A DNA stretch of 64,000 nt, from contig CAKZOB010000029.1 in assembly GCA_937135955.1 (NCBI GenBank), positions 27,467 to 91,466 of the forward strand. The letters are read 5' to 3'. This stretch comes from an uncultured Anaerolineales bacterium. Its GTDB lineage: Bacteria > Chloroflexota > Anaerolineae > Aggregatilineales > Aggregatilineaceae. How positions within the stretch are numbered: position 1 is the stretch's first letter; each line of letters begins with the position of its first letter. Of this stretch, positions 43,008 to 51,730 are shown piece by piece. The notes under the pieces are model-generated. The model made no database searches and was not told the origin of the DNA. It saw only the letters and a program-made list of their open reading frames with translations. A program made the translations under genes and the position numbers.

Positions 43008-45545
43008 TCAGCCAAGCACACCAGATGCAGGTCGTTCGTCCAGCGATTGCCATTCTGTCACGCGGAAGGGCACGGTGTTGGTGCTCAACGTTGTGCCATC
43101 GCCGCGGGTGATGACAGCATACAGGCTGTGTTCGCCGGGCTGCAGCGTCCACCAGTGGTCAAAGGGCGCTTGCTCAACTGTGATCAGCGGTGCGTCGTCT
43201 AGCCAGTAGGTGACCTGTATTGTGTCCGCTGGAACGGCGACGCGCAGGCGGATACGCTGCGCTTCGACCGGCAGCAGGGGCGTGAGCCGAAACACAGTGT
43301 ATGGGTCGGGCGAGAGCAGACGCGCTTCGTCCTGGGGCGCGCCGACCAGATGCACATCGAGAGGGGGCTGTGGGATACCCTGGCGCAGCGCCCACTCGCG
43401 CGCTTCCGGCGGGAGTACCAGGTAGACGCGCTCCTCGCGCTCTTCGGGAGGGGTGTTGGCGTCGGCCAGCAGGCCCGTGCGCCGGTCAATGACGAAGGGC
43501 TGGTACAGATTATCGGGGCGGGTGGGAGCGGTGCCCTCGATGAACCATTCCCAGCGCGTGCGCGGGCAATAGGGCGTGGGCAGCAGACCCGATGTGGCGC
43601 ACACTTCCGCCCGCACCAGGCCAGCCGGGACAGGAAACGTCAGTTCTGGCTGACCGCGCAGCACCTGACGCATGAACTCATGCCAGATTGGCCCGGCCCC
43701 GCTGATCCCGCTGACTTCGACCATCGGCGTGTTGTCAGCGTTACCCACCCAGACGCCGACTACCAGGTTGGGCGTATAGCCGATCGTCCAGTTGTCGCGG
43801 AAGTCGGTGGTGGTGCCGGTCTTGGCGGCGGCTGGGCGTCCGATGTTCAGCGGGCTGGCCGGGCCGAACGAGGGGATGCGGGCTTCGTTGTCGCTGAGGA
43901 TGTCGGTGATGAGAAAGGCCACGCGGGGATCGAGCACCGGCGTATCCCACGCCGGAGGCTGCCACTGGTATAACACGTGACCTGTGCGGTCGCGCACTTC
44001 CAGGATCAGCGCGGGAGTCACGCGATAACCACCGTTGGCCAGGGCGGCGTAAGCAGCGGTCAGTTCCAGCAGGCGCACTTCGCCGCCGCCCAGCGTCAGC
44101 GACAGATCGTAGCGATTGGGATCGGTCAGCGTGCTGATGCCCAGGCTGGTCAGCAGATGGATCAGCGTATCTACGCCGATGTGTTCCAGCGCCACGACCG
44201 CCGGAATGTTGTAGGACGAGGCCAGCGCCTCGCGGACCAGTACCGGCCCGTGTTCGACTAGCCCGAAATTGGCCGGTGTATAGCTCTCCAGGCGGCGCGT
44301 GACGAACGGTGTGCGCACGTCCAGGATCATGGTGGCGGGCGTCCAGGGAGCGAGGCGTTGCGGGTCAAAGGCGGCGGCATAGGTGAAGGGCTTGAGCGCC
44401 GAACCAGGCTGACGCGGGGCCAGCGCCGCGTTGACTGCGCCATCAATGCGCTCGTCGAAATAGTCCGGACTGCCCACCATGGCCAGCACCTGTCCCGTGT
44501 AGGGATCGAGAGCGACCAGGGCCGCGTTGTGGGCGTTGTGGGGCGGTTCCCCGGCGGGCGGGTTGTTGAGCCGTGCCAGATGGCGGCGGGCAGCTTCTTC
44601 GGCGGCGTGTTGCCAGCTCAGGTCGAGCGTGGTGATCACCTCCAGCCCACCTTCGCGCAACTGATCGGGAAAGTCGCGCTGGAGCTGCGTCCAAACGGCG
44701 GTGACAAAATGCGGCGCTTCGATGGGGAACGGCGTGGCGGAGAACTGCAGCGGCTCGGCATAGGCGCGATCGGCTTCGTCCTCCGTGAGGAAGCCATGCC
44801 GCACCATCAGGTCGAGCACCACGCGCTGTCGGGCTTTGGCCGCCGCTGGCTCAGTGAGCGGATCGTAGAGGGCGGGGGCCTGCGGCAGTCCGGCCAGCAT
44901 GGCACATTCGGCCAGCGTCAGTTCCTCGACGCCCTTGCCGAAATAGGCGCGCGCGGCTGCGCCCACGCCATAGGCCAGGTTGCCGTAATAAGTCTGGTTC
45001 AGGTACAGCAGCAAGATATCGTCGCGCGAGTAATGACGGGTCAGTTGCAGGGCCAGCACACTTTCGCGCAGTTTGCGGCGCAGGGTGCGCTCGGCGCGCT
45101 GCTGCGGATCGAGTAGCAGGTTGCGCGCGACCTGCTGGGTGATGGTGCTGCCGCCTGCTATCACTTCGCCGCCGCGCAGGTTGATCCACAGCGCACGGGC
45201 AACGCCCTGCCAATCTACGCCGGGGTGCTCATAGAAGTTAGCGTCCTCCGTAGCTAGCGTGGCCTGAATCAGACAATCCGGGACATCGGCACGGCTGACC
45301 TGCTGATTGAGACCAGTGTTGGGATCGGCGATTTGATAGAGTAGCCGTCCCTGCCGGTCGTAGATGCGCGTGCTGGGCAACGCCAGACGGGTTTCGATCT
45401 CGTCTACGTCGGGTAAGCCGGCGAAAACCCAGGCGTAAAGGGCCGCGCTCGCGCCGAACAGCGCAAGCAGCACCAGCAGGGTAATCTTCGTCCGGCGGCG
45501 ACGGCCTCGCCAGGCACGCCAGACACGGGCGAACAGAGCGGACAT
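43008..45545 (-). CDS. pbpC: Penicillin-binding protein 1C
   Basis: 845-residue bifunctional peptidoglycan synthase. One N-terminal membrane helix (ITLLVLLALFGASAALYAWV), GT51 domain with TEDANFYEHPGVDW and GGSTITQQVARNLLL, transpeptidase with GSALKPF (SxxK), SSYNIP (SxN) and AAKTGTTTDFRDNW (KTG). The C-terminal BiPBP-type domain and CATSGLLPTPYCP are features of PBP1C. ATG 45545 is used since AAAAGG is suitably placed. Unlike many PBP1C genes it is not next to an alpha-2-macroglobulin gene. Confidence 0.95.
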   Translation of the reverse strand: MSALFARVWRAWRGRRRRTKITLLVLLALFGASAALYAWVFAGLPDVDEIETRLALPSTRIYDRQGRLLYQIADPNTGLNQQVSRADVPDCLIQATLATEDANFYEHPGVDWQGVARALWINLRGGEVIAGGSTITQQVARNLLLDPQQRAERTLRRKLRESVLALQLTRHYSRDDILLLYLNQTYYGNLAYGVGAAARAYFGKGVEELTLAECAMLAGLPQAPALYDPLTEPAAAKARQRVVLDLMVRHGFLTEDEADRAYAEPLQFSATPFPIEAPHFVTAVWTQLQRDFPDQLREGGLEVITTLDLSWQHAAEEAARRHLARLNNPPAGEPPHNAHNAALVALDPYTGQVLAMVGSPDYFDERIDGAVNAALAPRQPGSALKPFTYAAAFDPQRLAPWTPATMILDVRTPFVTRRLESYTPANFGLVEHGPVLVREALASSYNIPAVVALEHIGVDTLIHLLTSLGISTLTDPNRYDLSLTLGGGEVRLLELTAAYAALANGGYRVTPALILEVRDRTGHVLYQWQPPAWDTPVLDPRVAFLITDILSDNEARIPSFGPASPLNIGRPAAAKTGTTTDFRDNWTIGYTPNLVVGVWVGNADNTPMVEVSGISGAGPIWHEFMRQVLRGQPELTFPVPAGLVRAEVCATSGLLPTPYCPRTRWEWFIEGTAPTRPDNLYQPFVIDRRTGLLADANTPPEEREERVYLVLPPEAREWALRQGIPQPPLDVHLVGAPQDEARLLSPDPYTVFRLTPLLPVEAQRIRLRVAVPADTIQVTYWLDDAPLITVEQAPFDHWWTLQPGEHSLYAVITRGDGTTLSTNTVPFRVTEWQSLDERPASGVLG

Positions 45546-45612
45546 GGGAGCGCCTTTTCTCCGCATAGGGCTGTGTCTATTTTACTCTGTCTGCCCGGCA
45601 AGGGGCCGACGG

Positions 45613-45903
45613 TCACCGATCGGCTTCCCTGCGGGTGTCTGGCTGATCTGGCTCGCCGTGCCCATCCAGGCTCTCGGCGTCATTGCTGAGCGGAGCGACG
45701 ATCTCCAGATCGCCATGTGCTGGATCGTACTCGACAGTCCAGCCCATGAGCGTGGCATCGGCGGGCTGGGCGAAGTCGGTCAGGATTTGCGCCCACAACT
45801 CGCGATCCAGTTCGACGCCGCGCAAGCCCATCGGCGTCTCGATGATCAGGGTCACTGCTGAGCGGCTGCGCTGAACGCGCAGGATAGTACCGGTGAATTT
45901 CAT
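45613..45903 (-). CDS. Small conserved-looking hypothetical protein
   Basis: 96 residues: MKFTGTILRVQRSRSAVTLIIETPMG... reads as an all-beta domain for ~75 residues, then a charged tail. No cysteines, signal or membrane segment. It lies 67 bases upstream of pbpC on the same strand and could be co-transcribed. Family unknown to me. Confidence 0.55.
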   Translation of the reverse strand: MKFTGTILRVQRSRSAVTLIIETPMGLRGVELDRELWAQILTDFAQPADATLMGWTVEYDPAHGDLEIVAPLSNDAESLDGHGEPDQPDTRREADR

Positions 45904-46025
45904 GGGGCAGGCTCCTGCTTGATGGTCGGCTGATCATACCCCGGTTGGCGGGTCTCGCCAGTTGCCACAAGAGCACTTCGCCTGCCCAATGCAAAGCGGG
46001 AACAAGGGCCGGACTGGGGGCGATT

Positions 46026-46056
46026 TTGGACAAGTCAGCGGGCGGGGGCGTATACT
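46026..46056 (+). promoter_or_regulatory. Promoter of the deoxynucleoside kinase pair
   Basis: TTGGAC (46026-46031), 19-base spacer (or TGGACA with 18), TATACT (46051-46056). The leader of about 70 bases to the first kinase shows no strong structure. Confidence 0.5.
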
Positions 46057-46133
46057 GAGGCATGGCGAGGGCTGTGCGAAGGACTTCGCTCCCTCTGGAA
46101 CTTCGTCTTGCGCCCAGGTAATGGACAGGGAAT

Positions 46134-47144
46134 ATGAGCGCTGTGCAAGCCTATATTGCCATTGAGGGCGTGATTGGCGTGGGTAAAACCACACTCGCGC
46201 GCATGTTGCACAAAGAGCTAGGCGGGCAACTGGTGCTGGAGGTCTTTGAGGAGAATCCCTTCCTCAGCAGTTTCTACCAGGATCGCGCCCGTTACGCCTT
46301 CCAGACGCAAATCTTCTTTCTGCTCAGCCGTTACCATCAGCAGCGTCAGCTCAGGGGCATGGTGCGTCCGTTGATCAGCGATTACATGTTCGACAAAGAT
46401 CGCCTGTTCGCCGAAGTCAACCTGGCTGGCGACGAACTGAAGACCTACTACAGCGTGCAGGAAGCGTTGGCCGAAAACGTGCTGCGCCCTGACCTGGTGG
46501 TCTTTTTGAAGGCGGATACGGATACCCTGATGAGCCGCATCACCGCGCGCGACCGGCCCTACGAGCGCAACATGGATCCGGCCTACATCGACAGCCTGCG
46601 CCTGGCCTACGAGCGTTTCTTTGGGGCCTACCAGGCTGCACCGGTGCTCACTATAGACACCAACAATATTGACTTCGTGCGCGACGTTGAAGACCGCGCC
46701 GAAATTTTCAACCGCATCCGCGGCGCTTTGGGAGCCGGGCCACGTCAACCCGCCCTGCCCGGCCTGGAAGCTGCGGGTGTTGCTCTGCCTGCGGGAGAGA
46801 CTGTCGCGCCCGCCCAGACGGCGCGGCGGTTGGGCGATTTCCAGCTACATCTGCGCCAGCAAGAGGGGCCGTCCAGCGATCCGTTCCTGAACTTCTTGCG
46901 CCTGCAGCGCGAGATCGGCGCTCTGGCGGAGACGCTGGCGGAGCACTGGCAGGCAGCTCGTTCAGACGAAGGTGACCGGATGTTACCGCCGATGCGCGAT
47001 AAGCTGGCCGGGGTATTCGCCTGTCTGCTGGCGCTGGCCAATCACGCGCAGGTAGACCTGGAAGCGGCGTATCTGGAACGATTGCGCGGCGAGCAGTCCT
47101 CAGAGCAATCGGCGGGGGCGAGCGCGGAGGAGAAAGAGGCATGA
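46134..47144 (+). CDS. Deoxynucleoside kinase with a MazG-like C-terminal extension
   Basis: 336 residues. The first ~205 are a dNK-fold kinase: P-loop IEGVIGVGKTTLARML, FEENPFLSSFYQD and the lid region SRITARDRPYERNMD. The motif ISDYMFDKDRLFAE resembles deoxyguanosine/deoxyadenosine kinases. After a Pro/Ala linker (210-245), residues ~255-325 (LQREIGALAETLAEHW...LAGVFACLLALANHAQVDLEAAYLERL) look like the helical core of MazG-like NTP pyrophosphohydrolases, but the ExxE and ExxD metal residues are mostly replaced. Ordinary family members end near 210-220. Overlaps the next kinase gene by four bases. Confidence 0.88.
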   Translation: MSAVQAYIAIEGVIGVGKTTLARMLHKELGGQLVLEVFEENPFLSSFYQDRARYAFQTQIFFLLSRYHQQRQLRGMVRPLISDYMFDKDRLFAEVNLAGDELKTYYSVQEALAENVLRPDLVVFLKADTDTLMSRITARDRPYERNMDPAYIDSLRLAYERFFGAYQAAPVLTIDTNNIDFVRDVEDRAEIFNRIRGALGAGPRQPALPGLEAAGVALPAGETVAPAQTARRLGDFQLHLRQQEGPSSDPFLNFLRLQREIGALAETLAEHWQAARSDEGDRMLPPMRDKLAGVFACLLALANHAQVDLEAAYLERLRGEQSSEQSAGASAEEKEA

Positions 47145-47815
47145 TCCAGCCGGTGAATTCGAGCAAGCACTTTGTTGCCATCGGCGGCAATATCGGCGTG
47201 GGCAAGTCCACATTGACTGGCATCCTGGCCGAGGCATTCGGCTGGAAAGCTTTCTTCGAGGCGGTAGACGAGAACCCCTATCTGGCCGATTTCTACGCCG
47301 ACATGCGCCGCTGGAGCTTTCATTCGCAGGTGTTTTTCCTCTCGCGGCGGCTGCAACATCATCGTCAGTTGGTAGATCATCCGGGGTCGGTGGTGCAGGA
47401 TCGCAGCGTTTACGAGGATGCGGAGGTCTTCGCGCTCAATCTCTATCAACAAGGGCACATGTCGGAGCGCGACTACGGTGCTTATCGCGACCTCTACGAA
47501 GGCATCCGCGCCTTTCTGCCGCCGCCCGACCTGCTCATCTACCTCAAGGCCAGCGTGCAGACATTGCAGGTGCGCATCCGGTTGCGCGGGCGCGACTTCG
47601 AACGCGACATCTCCGCCGAGTATCTATCGCGGCTCAACGTGCTCTACGACGAGTGGATCGCCCGCTGGAAAAGCTGCCCGGTGTTGGTAGTGCCCGCCGA
47701 CGACATGGATTTCCAGCATGATGAGTTAGCTCGCCAGGCGATCATCGAGGCGGTGCGGGAGAGCCTGGAACCCGCGCCAGTGCGCTATCTGCACTATCCA
47801 GTGAACACACGCTGA
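47141..47815 (+). CDS. Deoxynucleoside kinase
   Basis: 224 residues. P-loop IGGNIGVGKSTLTGIL, DENPYLADFYADM, the DRS motif in VVQDRSVYEDAEVF and the lid IRLRGRDFERDIS. Close to bacterial dAK/dGK enzymes that salvage purine deoxynucleosides. Its start overlaps the preceding kinase, the same tandem layout as the dAK-dGK pairs of lactobacilli, where the two subunits form a heterodimer. Heterodimer formation here is an inference. Confidence 0.92.
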   Translation: MIQPVNSSKHFVAIGGNIGVGKSTLTGILAEAFGWKAFFEAVDENPYLADFYADMRRWSFHSQVFFLSRRLQHHRQLVDHPGSVVQDRSVYEDAEVFALNLYQQGHMSERDYGAYRDLYEGIRAFLPPPDLLIYLKASVQTLQVRIRLRGRDFERDISAEYLSRLNVLYDEWIARWKSCPVLVVPADDMDFQHDELARQAIIEAVRESLEPAPVRYLHYPVNTR

Positions 47816-47924
47816 ACCGCAAAGCCCAGCGGACTGCCTGACACATTATGCTTCCCGTCGTCGGCAAGGCAATTGCAGCCGTGTTAGAATAGCTGGCAGA
47901 ATCTTTCGTGCGAGGATGCTGGCA

Positions 47925-48998
47925 ATGCGCTTCTCTGGCTGGTCTGTGCGACAGATCGCTCTGCCCGCCGGGAAACAATGGTGGGTCTGGCTGGCGGGGC
48001 TGGGGATGGTGTTTCTGGCGGCCTGTGGCGGCAATGCGCAGCCGGTGATCTTCACCATTGCGCCCAGCCCTACCAACACGGCTGTGCTCAGCCCGACAGC
48101 CCCGGCGGTGGTGAGCGTGCCCACGCTGTCGCCCACGCCGAGCCGCACGCCCGCTCCTACCACGCCCACGCCTGGCCCGTCGCCGACGCACCCGCTCGCG
48201 CCGACGCAGTCACCTTTGCCCGCCACATTGACGGCGACCAGCGCGCCTACGCTCGCCGGCCTGTCTATCGAGTATTTCACCACTGACTCGGCGTCGGTGC
48301 GTCCGGGCGACAACGTGCGCCTGTTCTGGAGCACGCGCGGGGCGGCGCGCGCGCGCATCTACCGGCTGGACGTGGCGGGCGAGCGCATCTGGCGCTGGGA
48401 CGTGAACCCCAGCGGTGACCTGACGGTGACTACCCGCGGCTCGGACCGCGATGTGGCGCGGTTCCTGCTGGAGATCGAGGGAGGCGGGGCGACGGCAGAG
48501 CAAGTGTTGCTCATCCCTCTGTCGTGCCCTGAGACCTGGTTCTTCGATCCCGCGCCGGAGACGTGCCCGGCGGGGCCGCCGCAGGTGTCGCTGGAAGCCG
48601 AGCAAACCTTCGAGCGCGGGCGGATGATCTGGGTGGAGGCGCTCGACCGCATCTACATCGTCTTCGAAGATAGGCGTGTCCCCACCTGGGCGCAGTATCC
48701 GGACGAGTTCCAGGAGGGCGATCCCGATCGCGACGAGTCGCTCGTGCCGCCGCCCGGTCTGGAACAGCCGATTCGGGGTTTTGGCCTGGTGTGGCGTACC
48801 AACCCCCGTGTGCGCGACCGGTTGGGCTGGGCCATCTCGCCAGAGGTGGCATTCGATGGCATGTTTCAGGCAGACTCTGCCGAGTCCAGCGTGGCTACCC
48901 TCTATCTGCGCACGCGGGACGGGGCCATCATCGCGCTCGATGCCTTCAACGAACAATGGGAAATCTTACCGCCCGTTGCTGGCGCGGACACACCCTGA
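47925..48998 (+). CDS. Lipoprotein with a Thr/Pro linker
   Basis: 357 residues. The signal peptide ends in a lipobox, GMVFLAACGG, so the mature protein is probably lipid-anchored at its Cys. A ~65-residue Pro/Thr/Ser linker follows. The first globular part (IEYFTTDSASVRPGDNVRLFWSTRG) looks Ig-like, and a Cys pair (LSCPETWFFDPAPETCP) and a beta-rich C-terminal domain follow. No enzyme motif seen. ATG 47925 is preferred over 47916 because GAGG is then well spaced. Confidence 0.8.
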   Translation: MRFSGWSVRQIALPAGKQWWVWLAGLGMVFLAACGGNAQPVIFTIAPSPTNTAVLSPTAPAVVSVPTLSPTPSRTPAPTTPTPGPSPTHPLAPTQSPLPATLTATSAPTLAGLSIEYFTTDSASVRPGDNVRLFWSTRGAARARIYRLDVAGERIWRWDVNPSGDLTVTTRGSDRDVARFLLEIEGGGATAEQVLLIPLSCPETWFFDPAPETCPAGPPQVSLEAEQTFERGRMIWVEALDRIYIVFEDRRVPTWAQYPDEFQEGDPDRDESLVPPPGLEQPIRGFGLVWRTNPRVRDRLGWAISPEVAFDGMFQADSAESSVATLYLRTRDGAIIALDAFNEQWEILPPVAGADTP

Positions 48999-49016
48999 CA
49001 GGAAGGTAGTTTCATC

Positions 49017-50180
49017 ATGATCAATGAACCCTCCGCGCTCTCCAGTGGCCAGAGTGTCACTATTCGTCCCTCGCAGGAGAAAACCAGAGGGAACGATCTG
49101 ATGCAGCAAATGCTGGAGGCGGTCGCCTCGGTGATGGAAGTGTACCGTACCGACCTGGAGGGGCTGCCACAGGCGACGGCGCGTTTCACCGGTCGTCTGC
49201 GAGTGGACAGCGAGATGGCTTTTGCACAGGTGGATCGGGTCTTTGCCCGGCTGGATCATCAGGCCCTCCTGACGACCGATGAGCAGGGTCATCACGTCAT
49301 CATTGCCCTCAAGGGACGTGTGCGCCCCAAGCCACGATCGGCCTGGCTAAATGTGGTGCTGCTGGTGTTGACGGTGCTCAGCCTGCTCTATGTGGGGGCC
49401 ATGCAGGAAGCGGCCATGCAGGAGTGGGATAGCCTGCCGCTCTCGTCCATCTGGAAAGGCTGGCCCTATGCGTTGAGCGTGCTGGCGATCCTGGGAGTGC
49501 ACGAACTGGGGCACTATTTCGCGGCCCGCTATCACGGCGTGGCGGTGACGCTGCCCTACTTCATCCCTTTGCCTTTCGGCTTCTTTGGCACGCTGGGCGC
49601 GTTCATTCAGATGCGCGAGCCGGTGCGCAACCGTAAGATTCTCTTCGATGTGGGGGTTGCGGGGCCGCTGGCCGGTTTTGTGCTGGCGGTGCCAATTCTG
49701 TTCATTGGGCTGGCGACATCACACGTCGAGCCACTGCCCAACGAGACTTATATCCTGGAAGGCAACTCGCTGCTCTATGTGCTGGCTAAATTCGTGACTT
49801 TCGGGCAATTCTTGCCCAATGGCCAGGAAGACGTCTTCATCAACCAGGTTGCCAAAGCGGGCTGGACGGGCCTGTTCATCACCGGTCTGAACCTGATCCC
49901 GATCGGGCAGCTTGACGGCGGGCATGTGCTCTCGACGTTGCTGGGTAAGCGAGCGCAACAGCTCTATCTGCCCATTGTGGGTATCTTCCTGGTGTTGTCG
50001 TTCATCAACTCGATGTGGCTGCTGTGGACATTGTTGCTGTTCTTCCTGGGACGCCTGTATGCCATGCCGCTAGATACGGTCACGCCACTTGACACGCGGC
50101 GGCGCTGGCTGGCCTATGCAGCCTTGCTTATCTTCGTGTTGGTGTTCGTGCCCAATCCTCTGCAGATCGTCGAACCGTGA
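49017..50180 (+). CDS. Site-2-protease-family (M50) intramembrane metalloprotease
   Basis: 387 residues. A ~100-residue soluble N-terminus precedes six or so membrane segments. Zinc motif VLGVHELGHYFAARY-like (ILGVHELGHYFAARYHGV) and the distal Asp in IPIGQLDGGHVLSTLLG identify an S2P homologue of the cyanobacterial/plant EGY type. GGAAGG is ten bases upstream of the ATG. Likely substrates are membrane-bound transcription factors or anti-sigma factors, none of which is adjacent. Confidence 0.92.
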   Translation: MINEPSALSSGQSVTIRPSQEKTRGNDLMQQMLEAVASVMEVYRTDLEGLPQATARFTGRLRVDSEMAFAQVDRVFARLDHQALLTTDEQGHHVIIALKGRVRPKPRSAWLNVVLLVLTVLSLLYVGAMQEAAMQEWDSLPLSSIWKGWPYALSVLAILGVHELGHYFAARYHGVAVTLPYFIPLPFGFFGTLGAFIQMREPVRNRKILFDVGVAGPLAGFVLAVPILFIGLATSHVEPLPNETYILEGNSLLYVLAKFVTFGQFLPNGQEDVFINQVAKAGWTGLFITGLNLIPIGQLDGGHVLSTLLGKRAQQLYLPIVGIFLVLSFINSMWLLWTLLLFFLGRLYAMPLDTVTPLDTRRRWLAYAALLIFVLVFVPNPLQIVEP

Positions 50181-50193
50181 GGGCGGGCGCGTC

Positions 50194-50913
50194 ATGACTC
50201 GCGGTAGGCCCTCACGACCAGCCCAACACCGACGCGCCGAACCGTTGCCTTCCTCCGGGCGGGCTGGCAGATGGCCAGTGCTCAGAATCGCGATCGCGGT
50301 GATGTTGATCCTGGCGATCCTGGGAGCACTCGACCTGACCGGCGTGATCAATTTGCCCCTGCCTGGCGGGAACGATACGCGCCGGACGCATTTCATCACC
50401 GATGCCCATGCTCCGCTGGCTGGTTTCTACACGCCCGAAGTGCGGTACTGGCAACGCGACATCGAGCGTTGGGCGCGCGAATACGGGGTCAACCCCAACG
50501 TGCTGGCAGTGGTGATTCAGATCGAGTCGTGCGGAGATGCGACTGCCATCTCCGGGGCGGGGGCGGTGGGCTTGATGCAGGTCATGCCCTTTCACTTCCA
50601 CTATGGCGAGAACATGCTCAACCCCGATACCAACGTCCGGCGCGGCGTGTCGGTATTGCTGGAGTGCCTGGCGGTGCACGCCCGCTACGATCTGAGCCTG
50701 GCCATGGCCTGTTACAACGGCGGGCCGTCGGTAACTCAGCGAGATTACGACGAATGGGCTGCCGAGACGCGCTACTACTACCAGTGGGCAAGGGGGTTGT
50801 GGGCCGACGTGGTTGCCGGACGGGAGTCCAGCACCACGCTGGCCGCCTGGTTAGACGCGGGCGGGCAACGCTTATGTGAACAGGCCGCGCGGACGTTGGG
50901 GCTGACTTCGTGA
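50194..50913 (+). CDS. Lytic transglycosylase (SLT domain)
   Basis: 239 residues. A basic N-terminus and one membrane helix (IAIAVMLILAILGALDL) anchor an SLT domain with the catalytic Glu in VIQIESCGDATAISGAGAVGLMQVMPFHF and AMACYNGGPSVTQRDY. It cleaves peptidoglycan glycan strands with 1,6-anhydro product formation. Starts 13 bases after the M50 gene, so the two are probably co-transcribed. Confidence 0.92.
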   Translation: MTRGRPSRPAQHRRAEPLPSSGRAGRWPVLRIAIAVMLILAILGALDLTGVINLPLPGGNDTRRTHFITDAHAPLAGFYTPEVRYWQRDIERWAREYGVNPNVLAVVIQIESCGDATAISGAGAVGLMQVMPFHFHYGENMLNPDTNVRRGVSVLLECLAVHARYDLSLAMACYNGGPSVTQRDYDEWAAETRYYYQWARGLWADVVAGRESSTTLAAWLDAGGQRLCEQAARTLGLTS

Positions 50914-51007
50914 GCGACGGTTAGTGATCTGCGATCTGCCTGAGTCGCTGTCAGCCTTTGCATACCCCCGAAGTGTTTCCAGGATAGGTTTCTTGAGGCG
51001 GCCCTGC

Positions 51008-51013
51008 TATAAT
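51008..51013 (+). promoter_or_regulatory. -10 box giving a leaderless DUF2344 transcript
   Basis: TATAAT ends seven bases before the ATG at 51021, so transcription should begin at or within a base of the start codon. No ribosome site is possible. The -35 is not obvious. Confidence 0.6.
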
Positions 51014-51020
51014 GGCCGCC

Positions 51021-51677
51021 ATGGGCCAGGCACTCACTCAACAGAGACTACGCATTCGGTTCGGCAAGTTCGGCGCGATGCGCTATGTCGGGCATCTCGA
51101 CCTGGCGACGACCTGGGAACGGGTGCTGCGACGCGCTGAATTTCCCCTGGAGTATACACGCGGCTTCAATCCCCGCCCGCGCCTGCAATTCGCTACAGCA
51201 CTGCCCGTCGGGCTGACCAGCGAGTGCGAGTTGCTCGACGTATGGCTGACCGCCCGCCTGCCGCTCGACGCGCCGGACGCCCTGGCCGAGCGCCTGAACG
51301 CTACCAGTCCGGCGGGGCTGCGCACGTACCAGGTGAGTGAGGTGCCGATCAAAGCGCCAGCCCTGCCGCCGCAGGTTTTCAGCGCCGAATACGTGTTGAC
51401 ACCAGGCGATACGCTGTCCGCTGAAGAACTGGTCGCGCGGGCCGAAGCGCTCCTGCGCCAGGAGCGGATCGAGCGCGAGCGACGGGGCAGGCGCTATGAC
51501 CTGCGCCCCCTGATCCTCGACCTGCGCCCTGACGATGAGGGAAACCTGATCGCCTGGCTGCGCACTGGCGAGCACGAACACGCCCGCGCCGACGAACTGG
51601 TGGAAGCGCTGGGTCTATCGCTGGCCGATGTGCGCGTACATCGCCGCCGCCTGGTGCTGAGCGAAGAGACCTCTTGA
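51021..51677 (+). CDS. DUF2344/TIGR03936 radical-SAM-linked protein
   Basis: 218 residues. The N-terminus RLRIRFGKFGAMRYVGHLDLATTWERVLRRAEFPLEYTRGFNPRPRLQFATALPVGLTSECELLDVWL is the TIGR03936 signature. In many bacteria this domain is fused to, or encoded next to, a B12-binding radical SAM protein (TIGR03960). Here no radical SAM gene lies beside it. The gene appears leaderless. Function not established. Confidence 0.88.
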   Translation: MGQALTQQRLRIRFGKFGAMRYVGHLDLATTWERVLRRAEFPLEYTRGFNPRPRLQFATALPVGLTSECELLDVWLTARLPLDAPDALAERLNATSPAGLRTYQVSEVPIKAPALPPQVFSAEYVLTPGDTLSAEELVARAEALLRQERIERERRGRRYDLRPLILDLRPDDEGNLIAWLRTGEHEHARADELVEALGLSLADVRVHRRRLVLSEETS

Positions 51678-51683
51678 AAAGAA

Positions 51684-51712
51684 GCGGCACGCGTTTTCCA
51701 GACGCGCGCCGC
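51684..51712. terminator. Bidirectional terminator between convergent genes
   Basis: GCGGCACGCGT (51684-51694) and ACGCGCGCCGC (51702-51712) pair at 10 of 11 positions around a 7-base T/C-rich loop. It lies between the DUF2344 gene and the oxidoreductase beta gene, which converge. Confidence 0.6.
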
Positions 51713-51730
51713 CTGCCCTGCACGACACCA

